Source: Candidatus Nitrosopelagicus sp. (GTDB taxonomy: Archaea; Thermoproteota; Nitrososphaeria; Nitrososphaerales; Nitrosopumilaceae). From it: DNA of 64,000 nucleotides. The stretch is from contig JAOLYM010000003.1 of assembly GCA_028343435.1 (NCBI GenBank), positions 1-64,000 on the forward strand, in the 5' to 3' direction. The notes below the pieces were generated by a model. The model worked only from the letters and a program-made list of their open reading frames with translations. It did not search any database and was not told where the DNA came from. Made by a program: the position numbers and the translations under genes. Positions 42,595 through 51,915 of this stretch are shown here, piece by piece. Position 1 is the first letter of the stretch. Each line of letters begins with the position of its first letter.

Positions 42595-43276
42595 TTCATC
42601 AGATCTAACTCTAATGCAATTATCTGATTCATTTTTTCCTTCTGGTCTTTATACAATGTCAAATGGACTAGAAACAATTTTTGATGAAAAACGTGCATCA
42701 TCTCAAAGTGACATCTTTGATTTTCTTGAAGTAACACTAGAGCAACAATTAGGTCCTGCTGATTCTGTAGCCTTATCTGCTGCATATGATTGTGCAAAAA
42801 ATAATGATATTTTGGGAATCATTGAATGTGATGATATTCTTTGTTCTATGAAGTTAATTCAAGAATCCCGTGCAGCATCATGTAGGGCAGGTTCGCAAAT
42901 GCTCAAATGTGTCTCTGCCATATCGCCCAACAATCTTCTTGAAACTTATACTCAGAAGATTAACGAAAATGAGTCTCCTGGAATGCATCCTGTAGTTACA
43001 GGTGTGTGTAGTTTTGTGATGGGGGTCAAAAAAGAACAAGCTTCACAAATGATGATGTATGGTTTTTGTGTTAGTGTTACTGGCGCTGCATTGAGATTGG
43101 GAATTATTGATCATATACAAAGCCAAAAAATTCTACATGAAATAAAACCCAAAATACAGCAAATTTTAGAAAAATTCTCTGACACAAAAATTGATGATTG
43201 TTGGCAATTTTCTCCAAACTATGATCTTATACAAATGACTCATGAAAACAAATTTTCTAAAATGTTTATTACATAA
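42578..43276 (+). CDS. ureF: urease accessory protein UreF
   Basis: 232 residues. LMQLSDSFFPSGLYTMSNGLETIF is the UreF N-terminal signature, followed by all-helical sequence including ESRAASCRAGSQMLKCV and HPVVTGVCSFVMGV. UreF bridges UreG and UreD(H) in the nickel-loading complex. The ATG at 42578 overlaps ureE; ATG 42584 is an alternative start. Spacing to ureG is 17 bp. Confidence 0.95.
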   Translation: MFMNTDSSDLTLMQLSDSFFPSGLYTMSNGLETIFDEKRASSQSDIFDFLEVTLEQQLGPADSVALSAAYDCAKNNDILGIIECDDILCSMKLIQESRAASCRAGSQMLKCVSAISPNNLLETYTQKINENESPGMHPVVTGVCSFVMGVKKEQASQMMMYGFCVSVTGAALRLGIIDHIQSQKILHEIKPKIQQILEKFSDTKIDDCWQFSPNYDLIQMTHENKFSKMFIT

Positions 43277-43293
43277 ACATATTTTTTTTTGTT

Positions 43294-43953
43294 ATGACTA
43301 GAATTCTTCGTGTAGGTATTGGTGGTCCTGTAGGCGCTGGTAAAAGTATGTTAATTGAAAGAGTTGTTCCATTTCTTGCAAAAAAAAATTATCGTGTATG
43401 TATAATCTCAAATGATGTAATATCAAAAGAGGATGCTGATAGAATACGAAAAAACCTGGCAACCGAACAGGGATTAGTTCCTGAAAATATGGTTATTGGT
43501 CTTGCAACTGGTGGATGTCCTCACACGGCTGTAAGAGAAGATCCTTCTATCAATCTTGCAGTAATTGAAGAAATTGAAACAAAATATGATGACTTGGATT
43601 TGATAATAATTGAAAGCGGTGGTGATAATGTCACTACAACATTTAGTCCTGCACTTGCAGATTATACAATATACATTGTTGATGTATCTGGAGGTGACAA
43701 ATATCCTAGAAAAGGTGGACTTGGAATTGAAACAAGTGATCTCTTAGTGATTAACAAAATTGATCTTGCACCAACTATTGGTGCTGACCTAAACGTAATG
43801 GAACGTGATGCAAAGATTGTCAGAAAAAATAAACCGTATGTTTTGGTAAATTGTAAAACAGATCAAGGAGTCGAACAGGTGGCACAGCACATAATCCATG
43901 ATGTCTTATTTGATGAACCTCCAAAAAATATGCTCACTCAGGTGAAACCATGA
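43294..43953 (+). CDS. ureG: urease accessory GTPase UreG
   Basis: 219 residues of the SIMIBI class. Walker A GGPVGAGKS, IVE-like LAVIEEIE, IIIESGGDNVTTTFSPALAD with the nickel-binding CPH motif in GGCPHTAVRED, and NKIDLAP G4. It hydrolyses GTP to deliver nickel to urease. ATG 43294 follows ureF; its last 4 bases overlap ureD (ATGA). Confidence 0.96.
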   Translation: MTRILRVGIGGPVGAGKSMLIERVVPFLAKKNYRVCIISNDVISKEDADRIRKNLATEQGLVPENMVIGLATGGCPHTAVREDPSINLAVIEEIETKYDDLDLIIIESGGDNVTTTFSPALADYTIYIVDVSGGDKYPRKGGLGIETSDLLVINKIDLAPTIGADLNVMERDAKIVRKNKPYVLVNCKTDQGVEQVAQHIIHDVLFDEPPKNMLTQVKP

Positions 43954-44852
43954 ATCTAGAACACTGTACTCCTTCTGATATTCCACATGAAATATCGCAA
44001 TATGACGGAGATGTTGCGCAGATGAATGTTGGTAAATCTGGGAAGATTGGATTCTTGGAATTAGAATTACAAAACGATTCGGAGAGACAAAAAACCATTA
44101 TTACTCGAAAGCAGACACAAGTTCCACTATATGTGCAAAAAGCCTTGCACTATGACTTGGATTATCCTTCCATGGCACATGTATTCATTCTATCTCCCTC
44201 TGGTGGAATTTTACAAGGAGATCGTTACAGAATGGATGTTGAACTAAAAAATAATGCAATATCTCATCTTACAACTCAAGGCGCAACTAGAATTTACAAA
44301 ATGGAATCAAATTATGCAACACATATGGTGACTCTTAATTTGAAAGATAACTCGTATCTTGAATTTATACCTGAACAAATTATTCCGTATAAAAATTCAC
44401 GATTTTACCAAAAAACAAATTTAGATATCGATGAATCATCCACAGTTATTTACTCTGAGACGATTGTACCTGGAAGAATTGCAATGGGTGAGATGTTTGA
44501 TTTTGATGTATGTTATTTGAAAACTGAAGGAAAAATAAATGGAAAAACAAAATTTAGAGATTCATCACTTTTAACTCCAAAAACACAAAAAATTCAATCT
44601 CTTACAATGTTTGATAATAAAACAATTCTTACCTCTGTCTACGTATTAACAAAAAAAGATGTAACAAAAATCACTGATTTGATTAATGAACTGTTTTCTC
44701 ATATGGAAAATATGTCTGGGGGTTCTAGTTTATTGCCTAATGATTCTGGAATTTCAATTAGAATTTTAGGAAATTCTTCAGAAGATCAAAAAATAACTAT
44801 CTATGAAATTCTAAAGATTGTACGAAAAGAAATTTTACCTGATTATCTTTAA
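43950..44852 (+). CDS. ureD: urease accessory protein UreD/UreH
   Basis: 300 residues. VGKSGKIGFLELELQNDSERQKTIITRKQTQVPLYVQKALHYD, then ILSPSGGILQGDRYRMDVELKNNAISHLTTQGATRIYKM and YLEFIPEQIIPYKNSRFYQ are the UreD hallmarks. It scaffolds the UreG-UreF complex on apourease and channels nickel. Overlaps ureG by 4 bp and ends the ureEFGD operon; its stop faces the XRE-CBS gene convergently. Confidence 0.95.
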   Translation: MNLEHCTPSDIPHEISQYDGDVAQMNVGKSGKIGFLELELQNDSERQKTIITRKQTQVPLYVQKALHYDLDYPSMAHVFILSPSGGILQGDRYRMDVELKNNAISHLTTQGATRIYKMESNYATHMVTLNLKDNSYLEFIPEQIIPYKNSRFYQKTNLDIDESSTVIYSETIVPGRIAMGEMFDFDVCYLKTEGKINGKTKFRDSSLLTPKTQKIQSLTMFDNKTILTSVYVLTKKDVTKITDLINELFSHMENMSGGSSLLPNDSGISIRILGNSSEDQKITIYEILKIVRKEILPDYL

Positions 44853-44853
44853 T

Positions 44854-45402
44854 TCATTCTATCATTTTCAATGTATCTGATGCGGTTATTATTCCAATAA
44901 TTTTTGTTCCTTTTCTAACTAGAATACATTTTGAATATTTTATGAGAGGCGCTAATGTACTTGCAGGTGTTTCATTATCCACTATTGGAGGTGTCGATTC
45001 CATTATGTCTTGAATTTTGATCTTTTTTGAGACTCCAACGCTCATATGGCCGATAATCCCTGAATCTGAAATTACTCCTACTGGAATACTATCATCAAAA
45101 ATTGGAATTTGACTAATTTTTTCTTTATCCATTTTTGACATTGCCTCTCCAAGTGTATTAGTTGGTTTTAGTTTTACAATTTTTTGACTACATAATTCTC
45201 CTGCATTATGTGTAGATGCCTCACTTTCTTTACTTGCTAATACTTCGAATATTCTTTTTGCAGTGTTATAACTTGGAGCGCTTCGACCTGATTCTATTTG
45301 GTTAATCATTGATGTACTTACTCCTACCAATCTAGCAAGTTCTTTTTGGGTCATGTTGATTTTGAGTCGTTGTTGTTTTATACTCTCAATTGATGGTAAC
45401 AT
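44854..45402 (-). CDS. XRE-type HTH regulator with two CBS domains
   Basis: 182 residues: N-terminal helix-turn-helix (LKINMTQKELARLVGVSTSMINQIESGRSAPSYNTAKRIFEVL), then a CBS pair (IVKLKPTNTLGEAMSKMDKEKISQIPIFDDSIPVGVISDSGI; IMESTPPIVDNETPASTLAPLIKYSKCILVRKGTKIIGIITASDTLKMI). CBS pairs bind adenosine nucleotides or SAM, so this is a ligand-responsive transcription factor. It lies between the urease accessory operon and dhs, 18 bp upstream of the latter's 3' side on the same strand, so both minus genes may be one unit. Confidence 0.88.
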   Translation of the reverse strand: MLPSIESIKQQRLKINMTQKELARLVGVSTSMINQIESGRSAPSYNTAKRIFEVLASKESEASTHNAGELCSQKIVKLKPTNTLGEAMSKMDKEKISQIPIFDDSIPVGVISDSGIIGHMSVGVSKKIKIQDIMESTPPIVDNETPASTLAPLIKYSKCILVRKGTKIIGIITASDTLKMIE

Positions 45403-45420
45403 ATTAGATTCTGTTTCCTA

Positions 45421-46362
45421 TCACTTTTCTAGTTTTTCTAATAATGCCTTGTACATGAATGGGAAAACAGTTGTAATCTCTGCATGAATGGTTGTTTCTG
45501 TAGCATCCTTTGTCACTTTGCCCCAAGATATTGCCTCTCTTACTAGCGCACCGCTTAAACTTCCATCAAATTCTTGTGCTGTTGTGACATAAACTGCATA
45601 GTCTAATCCTTCTCTGTATTGATTCCACCATAACGTGTGATGTTTTGGAACTCCTCCTCCTAACATCAATGCTCCTGACTTTTCTGCCTTGAATACCAAT
45701 CCTGAGAGAAAATTTGCATCTTCGATTATGTTTAATTTAAAATCTGAGTGTTTTTGTGAAAACATCCATACTTGACTGCCTACTGCTCCATCCATAATTC
45801 CTGGAACTACTACCGGAATGTCATTTTTGTAAGCCCAATACAAAAATGAATCTTCGCCCATAGCTTTTCCTATTTCTCTATTAATGTCTGCAGTTGACAT
45901 TTCTTTTTTACCTTCACTGTATGCTTTTTCTAAAATCTCTTGAACCTTTTCCTCAATCAATGGTCCATAGCTTTCCATTGGCACAAGAACATTTCCTAGT
46001 CTGTGAATATTCTGATCTGCTAATTCCCTATCGTCCATTGTGAATGATCCTTCTTTGTATTCTGAAAAATGTCTTGCAATATCGTGATCTAAAGCACCAC
46101 ATGTTGTAATTACGACATTACACCATTTTTTCTTGATCATATCTCGTATAATTCCTCTAAATCCTGTTGAAACAATTGCTCCAATAAACGACAAAAATTT
46201 TGTACATTTTTCATCACTAATCATGTTGTAAAGAATATCCACGCCTTCTGCTACGTTTCTTGCCTCAAATCCTCCTGCCTGTGCAAGTTCTTTGAATATA
46301 TGATCTGTATCAGAATTTCTAGAAATATCTACATCTTTGACAGGACGTCCCGGCGTAATCAT
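45421..46362 (-). CDS. dys: deoxyhypusine synthase
   Basis: 313 residues. The enzyme transfers the aminobutyl group of spermidine to a Lys of aIF5A, NAD-dependently. TGFRGIIRDMIKKKWCNVVITTCGALDHDIARHF and the catalytic Lys region ALMLGGGVPKHHTLWWNQYREGLDYAVYVTTAQEFDGSLSGA match well; the active Lys is in GVPKHH. Length is normal for archaeal DHS. It stands upstream of the XRE-CBS gene on the same strand and divergent from NDH-2. Confidence 0.96.
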   Translation of the reverse strand: MITPGRPVKDVDISRNSDTDHIFKELAQAGGFEARNVAEGVDILYNMISDEKCTKFLSFIGAIVSTGFRGIIRDMIKKKWCNVVITTCGALDHDIARHFSEYKEGSFTMDDRELADQNIHRLGNVLVPMESYGPLIEEKVQEILEKAYSEGKKEMSTADINREIGKAMGEDSFLYWAYKNDIPVVVPGIMDGAVGSQVWMFSQKHSDFKLNIIEDANFLSGLVFKAEKSGALMLGGGVPKHHTLWWNQYREGLDYAVYVTTAQEFDGSLSGALVREAISWGKVTKDATETTIHAEITTVFPFMYKALLEKLEK

Positions 46363-46450
46363 GATATTTTGAATTATCTATTTGCCTAGATATTCCTATC
46401 CATTTTGTGATAATACGTTATTAATTCTAGAACGCCTCTTCCTATGTATC

Positions 46451-47827
46451 ATGAAAAGAATTCTCATTTTAGGTGGTGGTTTTGCAGGAATAGAGTGTTG
46501 TTTGAAACTTGAATCTTATTTTCAAAATAATTCTGAGATTGAAATTACTCTAGTTAGTGAAGATAATTTCATACTTTTTACACCCATGTTGCCACAGGTG
46601 GCTTCTGGAACAATTGAAACCCGACATATTGTTACCCCAATTCGAACCTTGATAAAAAAAACAAAATTCTATGAGGGAAAAATAAAGTACATAGACCCAC
46701 ATGGAAAATCTGTTGCGCTGTATGGCACAAATGAAAATCGTGGAATGTTAATTCATTATGATTTTCTTGTTGTGGCATTAGGCAGTCAAACTAACTTCTT
46801 TGGTATGAAGGATGTTCAAGAAAACTCATATCAAATGAGTACAATAAATGACGCAATTTTACTTCGAAACCGAATTATTGATTTAATGGAACAGGCCGAA
46901 AATGAAACCGACCCCATTCTCCGAAAGGCTTTACTAAAAATTGTCATAGTCGGTGGCGGTTTTGCAGGAGTCGAAACTGCTGGAGAATTAAATGATTTCA
47001 TTAATGATGTATCTGAATATTATCCAAGTATTGATGAACATGATGTCAAAGTAACATTAGTTGAAGCCTCCACTGAAATCTTGACTGGATTTCCACAAAA
47101 ACTAGCTGGATTTGCAAAAGAAAAACTGGTGGAACGAGGAATCGATGTAATTCTAGATGCTGGTGTGACATCATTTAATGGACAAGAAGTACTATTGAAA
47201 AGTAACTCTAAATCAAATAAGGTTTTACTTAGTGATTCATCACAAGAGAAAGGTCATTCTGAATTAGTTGAACTTAATTCGATTTCTTCTAGAACTCTTG
47301 TTTGGACCGCTGGTGTAACTCCTACTGATCTAATTAAAGAATCATTATTCAATACATACAAAGGTCGAATTATTGTAAACGAATTCCTTCAGGTTACACA
47401 ATTCCCTGAAGTTTTTGCAATTGGTGATTGTTCAGTATTCGATCCTGAATTGACAATGAAAAAATTCCCTCCAACTGCTCAAATTGCTGAGGCTCATGCT
47501 AAAATTGCTGCAGCCAATCTAAAGGAATTACTGAACGGTGGTACATTATCCAAATTTGATTATTCATGGAAAGGTCAAAGTGCAATAATAGGGAAAAGAA
47601 CTGGCATTGCATCATTTTTTGGCATCAATATTGCCGGATTTTTGGCGTATCTTTTATGGAGAAATTTGTACCTCTCTAAGATACGGAGTTCTGATAAAAA
47701 GTTCCGTGTTTGGCTTGATTGGAGTTTGGATTTATTTTTCAAAAGGGATATTTCTCGTTTGAAGATTGTTAAAAAAGAGCGTTCTCTTGACTACAAAGAA
47801 TTAGATGAAGTTGATGATGTTTGGTGA
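46451..47827 (+). CDS. ndh: type II NADH dehydrogenase-like FAD oxidoreductase (NDH-2)
   Basis: About 458 residues. Two Rossmann motifs are visible: MKRILILGGGFAGIECC for FAD and IVIVGGGFAGVETAGEL for NAD(P)H, with VLTWTAGV-type RTLVWTAGVTP and VFAIGDCSVFD. A C-terminal hydrophobic helix (IAGFLAYLLWRNLYLSK) anchors it to the inner face. It would pass electrons to quinone without proton pumping; sulfide:quinone reductase is a weaker alternative as Cys pairs are absent. ATG 46451 replaces the track's 46382, which adds an unlike leader. Confidence 0.88.
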   Translation: MKRILILGGGFAGIECCLKLESYFQNNSEIEITLVSEDNFILFTPMLPQVASGTIETRHIVTPIRTLIKKTKFYEGKIKYIDPHGKSVALYGTNENRGMLIHYDFLVVALGSQTNFFGMKDVQENSYQMSTINDAILLRNRIIDLMEQAENETDPILRKALLKIVIVGGGFAGVETAGELNDFINDVSEYYPSIDEHDVKVTLVEASTEILTGFPQKLAGFAKEKLVERGIDVILDAGVTSFNGQEVLLKSNSKSNKVLLSDSSQEKGHSELVELNSISSRTLVWTAGVTPTDLIKESLFNTYKGRIIVNEFLQVTQFPEVFAIGDCSVFDPELTMKKFPPTAQIAEAHAKIAAANLKELLNGGTLSKFDYSWKGQSAIIGKRTGIASFFGINIAGFLAYLLWRNLYLSKIRSSDKKFRVWLDWSLDLFFKRDISRLKIVKKERSLDYKELDEVDDVW

Positions 47828-47833
47828 CTTGTT

Positions 47834-47911
47834 TTACTCTAAAATTGTGAATACTCCATAAAAAATAACAAAGATTCCTCCAAGTATGATTGCTTTAGAT
47901 ATTATTCCCAT
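47834..47911 (-). CDS. 25-residue single-helix membrane microprotein
   Basis: Not in the track. MGIISKAIILGGIFVIFYGVFTILE is one membrane helix with an upstream TATA-like actttaaat on the minus strand (plus about 47935-47943), about 27 bp from ATG 47911. That AT-rich element may serve the divergent plus-strand gene too. Unknown function. Confidence 0.45.
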   Translation of the reverse strand: MGIISKAIILGGIFVIFYGVFTILE

Positions 47912-47966
47912 TAACTGATCAAATTATTTTGAAAAATTTAAAGTAGTAGTATTTGGATAATTTGAT

Positions 47967-48173
47967 GTGAGAAATCTAGTATTACTTGCAATTTTGACTG
48001 TGGGTATATTTTCTATAGGCTTCACTTCTTTAGCTGAGGCACATCCTCATGCTACCATAGATCTGATGGATATGCATTCACATAATCTTCTTACTGCTGA
48101 AGATTTTGTAATTCATACATTTGAACAAGTAATTTTGTTTGTTGGACAAATACCACATATAATTTTCAGTTAA
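47967..48173 (+). CDS. small exported protein
   Basis: 68 residues from GTG 47967: a signal peptide (VLLAILTVGIFSIGFTSLAEAHPHA) then a His/Met-rich segment (HPHATIDLMDMHSHNLLT) that could bind copper, and a hydrophobic end (EQVILFVGQIPHIIF). Convergent with a KE-rich gene with no gap. An extracellular metal-binding role is a guess based on HPH, MDMHSH; no family recognised. Confidence 0.65.
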   Translation: MRNLVLLAILTVGIFSIGFTSLAEAHPHATIDLMDMHSHNLLTAEDFVIHTFEQVILFVGQIPHIIFS

Positions 48174-49157
48174 CTAATTTTTCTTAGTTTTAGCATCAAA
48201 TGCTTCACTGACTAATTCTTTTGCTTTTTTTATGGTAATTTTTTCTTTAGATTTTCTTAACTCTTCAACAGTTTTAGTTTTAGTCCATCCTTCAGAGACG
48301 GCAGTATCTAATGTTGATTTGATAAAATCAGATGATGTTTTTTCTTCTTTTTGCAATTTCTTTTCAAGTTTTGCTATCTTTGATTCTATATCTTTTTCCG
48401 TTTTTAATTTTCCTTTCTTTGACTTGCTTATCTTTTTCTTAGATTTTTCTTCATCTTCAATTAACAATCTCTTATTCTTTTCTTTTTCATCATCTCTCTT
48501 TTTCTTTATATCTTCTTTCAGTGCCTTTTCAGCCTCGGCTTTTTCTTTTACCTCGGCCTTTTCTTTTTCTTCAGCTTCCTTCAAAAATTTCTCTGCTTTG
48601 ATTCTCTCTCTTTCTTCTTCTTTCTTAATTTGTTTATTTACTGATTCATCATTTTGAATTTTCTCTTCATGAATTTCTTCAACTGTTTCCACTCTTTCGG
48701 TACGACGTTTACGAACAAAATTTCTTGTATCTTCTGCAACAGTTGATGGTTTACTTTGTGTTTCCCTAAATCCTTTGAATACGTCTGACATTCTTTTTTG
48801 AATTGTTGATTTAACATCTGCTAAAATTTCAGCCTTTGTTTCTATTTCCGCCTCAACTTTTCTTTCAGTTTCAGCCTTAGCCTTTGTTTCTATTTCCGCC
48901 TCAACTTTTGTTTCTGTTTTTAATGGTTTTGTAATTATTTTTTTATATTTTTTCCCTGCTTCTTTTTCTAACTTTAATCTTCTTGCAATTCTATCTTTTA
49001 GCTCCTTTACTTCTACATCTTTTTGCTTTTTCTGTATTTTTTGAATTTCAGATTTTACTTTGTTAAATTTTTCAAGATATTTTTGTTCATAACTTTCAAG
49101 AGTATCCCTTCGTGAATTGTTTGAACCCTCTTTTTTTGTTGAAGATCTCCATTTCAT
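48174..49157 (-). CDS. KE-rich coiled-coil protein (module family member 1)
   Basis: 327 residues of mostly Lys/Glu helices, cytosolic by composition. Module B near residues 22-75 (YEQKYLEKFNKVKSEIQKIQKKQ...RIARRLKLEKEAGKKYKKI) and module C near 120-155 (VAEDTRNFVRKRRTERVE) are shared with the 762-residue protein at 57984. The C-terminal ~80 residues (IESKIAKLEKKLQKEEKTSSDFIKSTLDTAVSEGWTKTKTVEEL) differ and may be a separate helical domain. Two 31-bp direct repeats sit in the gene. It lacks the DUF3892-like head. Function unknown; perhaps a scaffold or DNA-associated structural protein. Confidence 0.75.
   Translation of the reverse strand: MKWRSSTKKEGSNNSRRDTLESYEQKYLEKFNKVKSEIQKIQKKQKDVEVKELKDRIARRLKLEKEAGKKYKKIITKPLKTETKVEAEIETKAKAETERKVEAEIETKAEILADVKSTIQKRMSDVFKGFRETQSKPSTVAEDTRNFVRKRRTERVETVEEIHEEKIQNDESVNKQIKKEEERERIKAEKFLKEAEEKEKAEVKEKAEAEKALKEDIKKKRDDEKEKNKRLLIEDEEKSKKKISKSKKGKLKTEKDIESKIAKLEKKLQKEEKTSSDFIKSTLDTAVSEGWTKTKTVEELRKSKEKITIKKAKELVSEAFDAKTKKN
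48831..48909 (-). repeat. 31-bp direct repeat, two copies, period 48 nt
   Basis: agcctttgtttctatttccg... occurs at 48831-48861 and 48879-48909, encoding the repeated KVEAEIETKA helix of the KE-rich protein; slippage or unequal crossing-over can change its length. Confidence 0.75.
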
Positions 49158-49220
49158 GAATTTTCTTTTGTAATATTGTAATTATACTGTGGATTAGTTC
49201 TAATGATTTAGAATATTATT

Positions 49221-51899
49221 TTATTTCCTTGATTTTTTATTAGATTTTGATTTTTTTATCTTTTTTTGTTCAATCTCAGCTTGTGCTGCCGCAACAATGG
49301 CTATAGGGATTCGATGTGGTGATGCACTAACATATGAGACGTCGGCAGAATGGCAGAATTTGATTGAATTTGGATCTCCTCCATGCTCTCCACAGATTCC
49401 AATCTCCAAGTCTTTTTTGATATCTCTTCCTTGTTTAATTCCAATTTTCATTAGGTGCCCTACTCCGTTAACATCAATTGATTGGAATGGACTAGTTTCT
49501 AGTAGTTCTTTTTCCATATATTCTGGAAGGAATTTTCCTTCTGCATCTTCCCTACTGAAACTAAATACTGCTTGTGTTAGGTCATTTGTTCCAAAACTGA
49601 AAAACTCTGCAGTGTCTGCTAATTCGTCTGATGTTAGACATGCACGTACTACCTCTAACATAGTTCCAAAGTTTATCTTAAATTTTTTCTTAAATTTTTT
49701 CTCCATCTGTTTTTTAACATCATCGTAAATCGATTTAATGTAGTTTAATTCTGCCAAACTTCCTACTTGTGGAATCATTATTTGTGGCTTAGCATTGATT
49801 TTTTTCTTTGAAAGTTCTGCTGCCGCTTCAAACACTGCTGTAATCTGCATTCTGTAAATTTCTGGATATGTGATTGCTACTCTTACTCCTCTATGTCCCA
49901 TCATTGGGTTAATTTCTGCTAGTTCTCTTGCTCTGTCTAAAACTCGTTGAGTTTTTTCACTGGCATCGTTTTCTTTATTCATTTTTTCCTTTAATTCTTC
50001 AGGATTTGGCAAAAATTCATGTAATGGCGGATCTAATAGTCTAATTGTAACCTTATGTCCTTCCATTGCTTTTAGGATTCCAATAAAATCACTTTTCTGT
50101 AATTCTTGTAATTTTTTTAGTATTTTATTTCGCTCTTCTGGTGTTTGTGCCATAATCATTTCAACAAATAATCCAATTCTATCTGTCTCATTGAACATTC
50201 TTTCTGTTCTACACAATCCAATTCCTTGTGCTCCGTACTGTCTTGCTAATTTTGCTGCATCTGGGGTATCTGCATTAGCACGAATTCCTAATTGTTTTGT
50301 ATTTTGCGCCCAACTAAGAATTGTTTGAAAGTCTTTTGTTACTTTAGGTTCGACTGTTGGAACTGCTCCCATCAAAACCGTACCTGTACTGCCGTCGATT
50401 GTTATCGTTTCACCTTCTTTTACGGTAATTCCATTTGCACTACATGTATTATTGTCATAATTGATTTTTAGTTCTGCACATCCTACAATACATGGCTTAC
50501 CCATTCCTCTAGATACTATTGCGGCATGTGATGATTTTCCGCCAAGACTAGTCAAAATTCCCTCTGCTGAGAAGAATGCTGGCACGTCCTCTGGTTTTGT
50601 TTCTTTTCTAATTAAAATGACCTTTTTTCCAGCTTCGCCAAGTTCAATTGCCTTTTTTACATCAAAAATAGCAATTCCACTTGCAGCTCCTGGTGATGCA
50701 GCAATTCCTTTTGCTAATTTTTTATGTTCTTTAATTTTTGATTCATCCATAGTTCTATGAAGTAGTGCTTCTAATTGTTGTGCTGGAATTCTAGTTAATG
50801 CTTTATTTTTATCAATTAATTTTTCTTTTACCATGTCTACTGATGTTTTTACTAATGCGCCTGCACTCATTTTTGCGGTTCTTGTTTGTAAAAGATAAAA
50901 TTTTCCTTGTTCTATAGTAAATTCAATATCTTGCGGTTCTCTGAAATGTTTTTCTAATCTTGCACACGCATTACTTAATTCTTTATGAGATTTTGGCATT
51001 TCTTTTTTTAATAAATCGACGTTCTTTCCTGTTCTAACTCCTGCTACAACATCTTCTCCTTGTGCATTGATTAGATATTCGCCTTCAATCTCTCTTTTAC
51101 CGTTATGCCCATTTCTTGTAAACACTACTCCTGTTGCGCTATCATCTCCCATATTTCCAAAGACCATTGTTACAACATTTACTGCCGTACCATTTGCAAT
51201 ATCTTTTGTAATTCCATTTTTCTCTCTATAGACAACAGCTCTTTCTCCCATCCAGCTTCTGAATACTGCTTCAATTGCTAATCCTAACTGTTCGTTAGGT
51301 GTGTCTGGGAATTTCCTTTTTGTATGCGTTTCACAAATTTTCTTATATTCTGAAACAATTTTCTTTAAAGATTCAACATTTAATTTACTATCATCAGTTA
51401 CTCCTTGTTTCTTTTTTGCAGAATCTAGAATATGATCAAACTTTTCATCATTTACTCCAAATACAACTTTACCAAATAATTGAATAAATCTTCTATATGA
51501 GTCCCATGAGAATCTAGGATTCTTTGTTTGCTGTGCAAATCCTTCTACCGTTTTCTCATTTAACCCTAAATTCAAAATTGTATCCATCATTCCTGGCATT
51601 GAGATTGCAGCACCAGAACGAACTGACACTAAAAGTGGGTTTTTTGTAGAGTTCCATTTTTTACCTGTCTTTTTCTCCATCTTTGCAATATTTTTCATTA
51701 CTAATGGCATGACATCTTTTGGAAGTTTTTTTCCATTACCATAATAGTTGTTACAAACTTCTGTTGTGATTGTAAATCCGGGAGGTACTGGAAGTTTTAG
51801 GCGTGTCATTTCGCTTAATCCTGCACCTTTTCCACCTAGCAGCATTCTGTTTTTACTATCTGCTTCTTCAAATGCATAAACTGACTTGTTTTTTGCCAT
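49221..51899 (-). CDS. ppdK: pyruvate phosphate dikinase
   Basis: 892 residues, typical length. The ATP-grasp N-domain starts YAFEEADSKNRMLLGGKGAGLSEMTRLKLPVPPGFTIT; the phosphohistidine swivelling domain has GGKSSHAAIVSRGMGKPCIVG with the catalytic His; the PEP/pyruvate C-domain ends GICGEHGGDPNSIKF with catalytic Cys. It interconverts pyruvate, ATP and Pi with PEP, AMP and PPi, giving PEP for gluconeogenesis in this autotroph. The C-terminus is Lys-rich (KIKKSKSNKKSRK). TPI gene lies 17 bp upstream on the same strand, so the pair may be cotranscribed. Confidence 0.96.
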   Translation of the reverse strand: MAKNKSVYAFEEADSKNRMLLGGKGAGLSEMTRLKLPVPPGFTITTEVCNNYYGNGKKLPKDVMPLVMKNIAKMEKKTGKKWNSTKNPLLVSVRSGAAISMPGMMDTILNLGLNEKTVEGFAQQTKNPRFSWDSYRRFIQLFGKVVFGVNDEKFDHILDSAKKKQGVTDDSKLNVESLKKIVSEYKKICETHTKRKFPDTPNEQLGLAIEAVFRSWMGERAVVYREKNGITKDIANGTAVNVVTMVFGNMGDDSATGVVFTRNGHNGKREIEGEYLINAQGEDVVAGVRTGKNVDLLKKEMPKSHKELSNACARLEKHFREPQDIEFTIEQGKFYLLQTRTAKMSAGALVKTSVDMVKEKLIDKNKALTRIPAQQLEALLHRTMDESKIKEHKKLAKGIAASPGAASGIAIFDVKKAIELGEAGKKVILIRKETKPEDVPAFFSAEGILTSLGGKSSHAAIVSRGMGKPCIVGCAELKINYDNNTCSANGITVKEGETITIDGSTGTVLMGAVPTVEPKVTKDFQTILSWAQNTKQLGIRANADTPDAAKLARQYGAQGIGLCRTERMFNETDRIGLFVEMIMAQTPEERNKILKKLQELQKSDFIGILKAMEGHKVTIRLLDPPLHEFLPNPEELKEKMNKENDASEKTQRVLDRARELAEINPMMGHRGVRVAITYPEIYRMQITAVFEAAAELSKKKINAKPQIMIPQVGSLAELNYIKSIYDDVKKQMEKKFKKKFKINFGTMLEVVRACLTSDELADTAEFFSFGTNDLTQAVFSFSREDAEGKFLPEYMEKELLETSPFQSIDVNGVGHLMKIGIKQGRDIKKDLEIGICGEHGGDPNSIKFCHSADVSYVSASPHRIPIAIVAAAQAEIEQKKIKKSKSNKKSRK

Positions 51900-51915
51900 G
51901 TAGAATTTTGACGAT

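Noticed and set aside
44854-45402. XRE-CBS protein as antitoxin of a toxin-antitoxin pair
   Set aside because: No toxin-like partner next to it; CBS domains fit a ligand-sensing regulator.
48232-48657. Phe/Ser-rich plus-strand ORF of 141 aa
   Set aside because: Antisense shadow of the Lys/Glu-rich gene on the minus strand (AAA/GAA codons reversed give TTT/TTC).
49297-50760. Plus-strand ORFs inside ppdK
   Set aside because: Overlap fully with the conserved PPDK sequence; shadow ORFs with biased composition.
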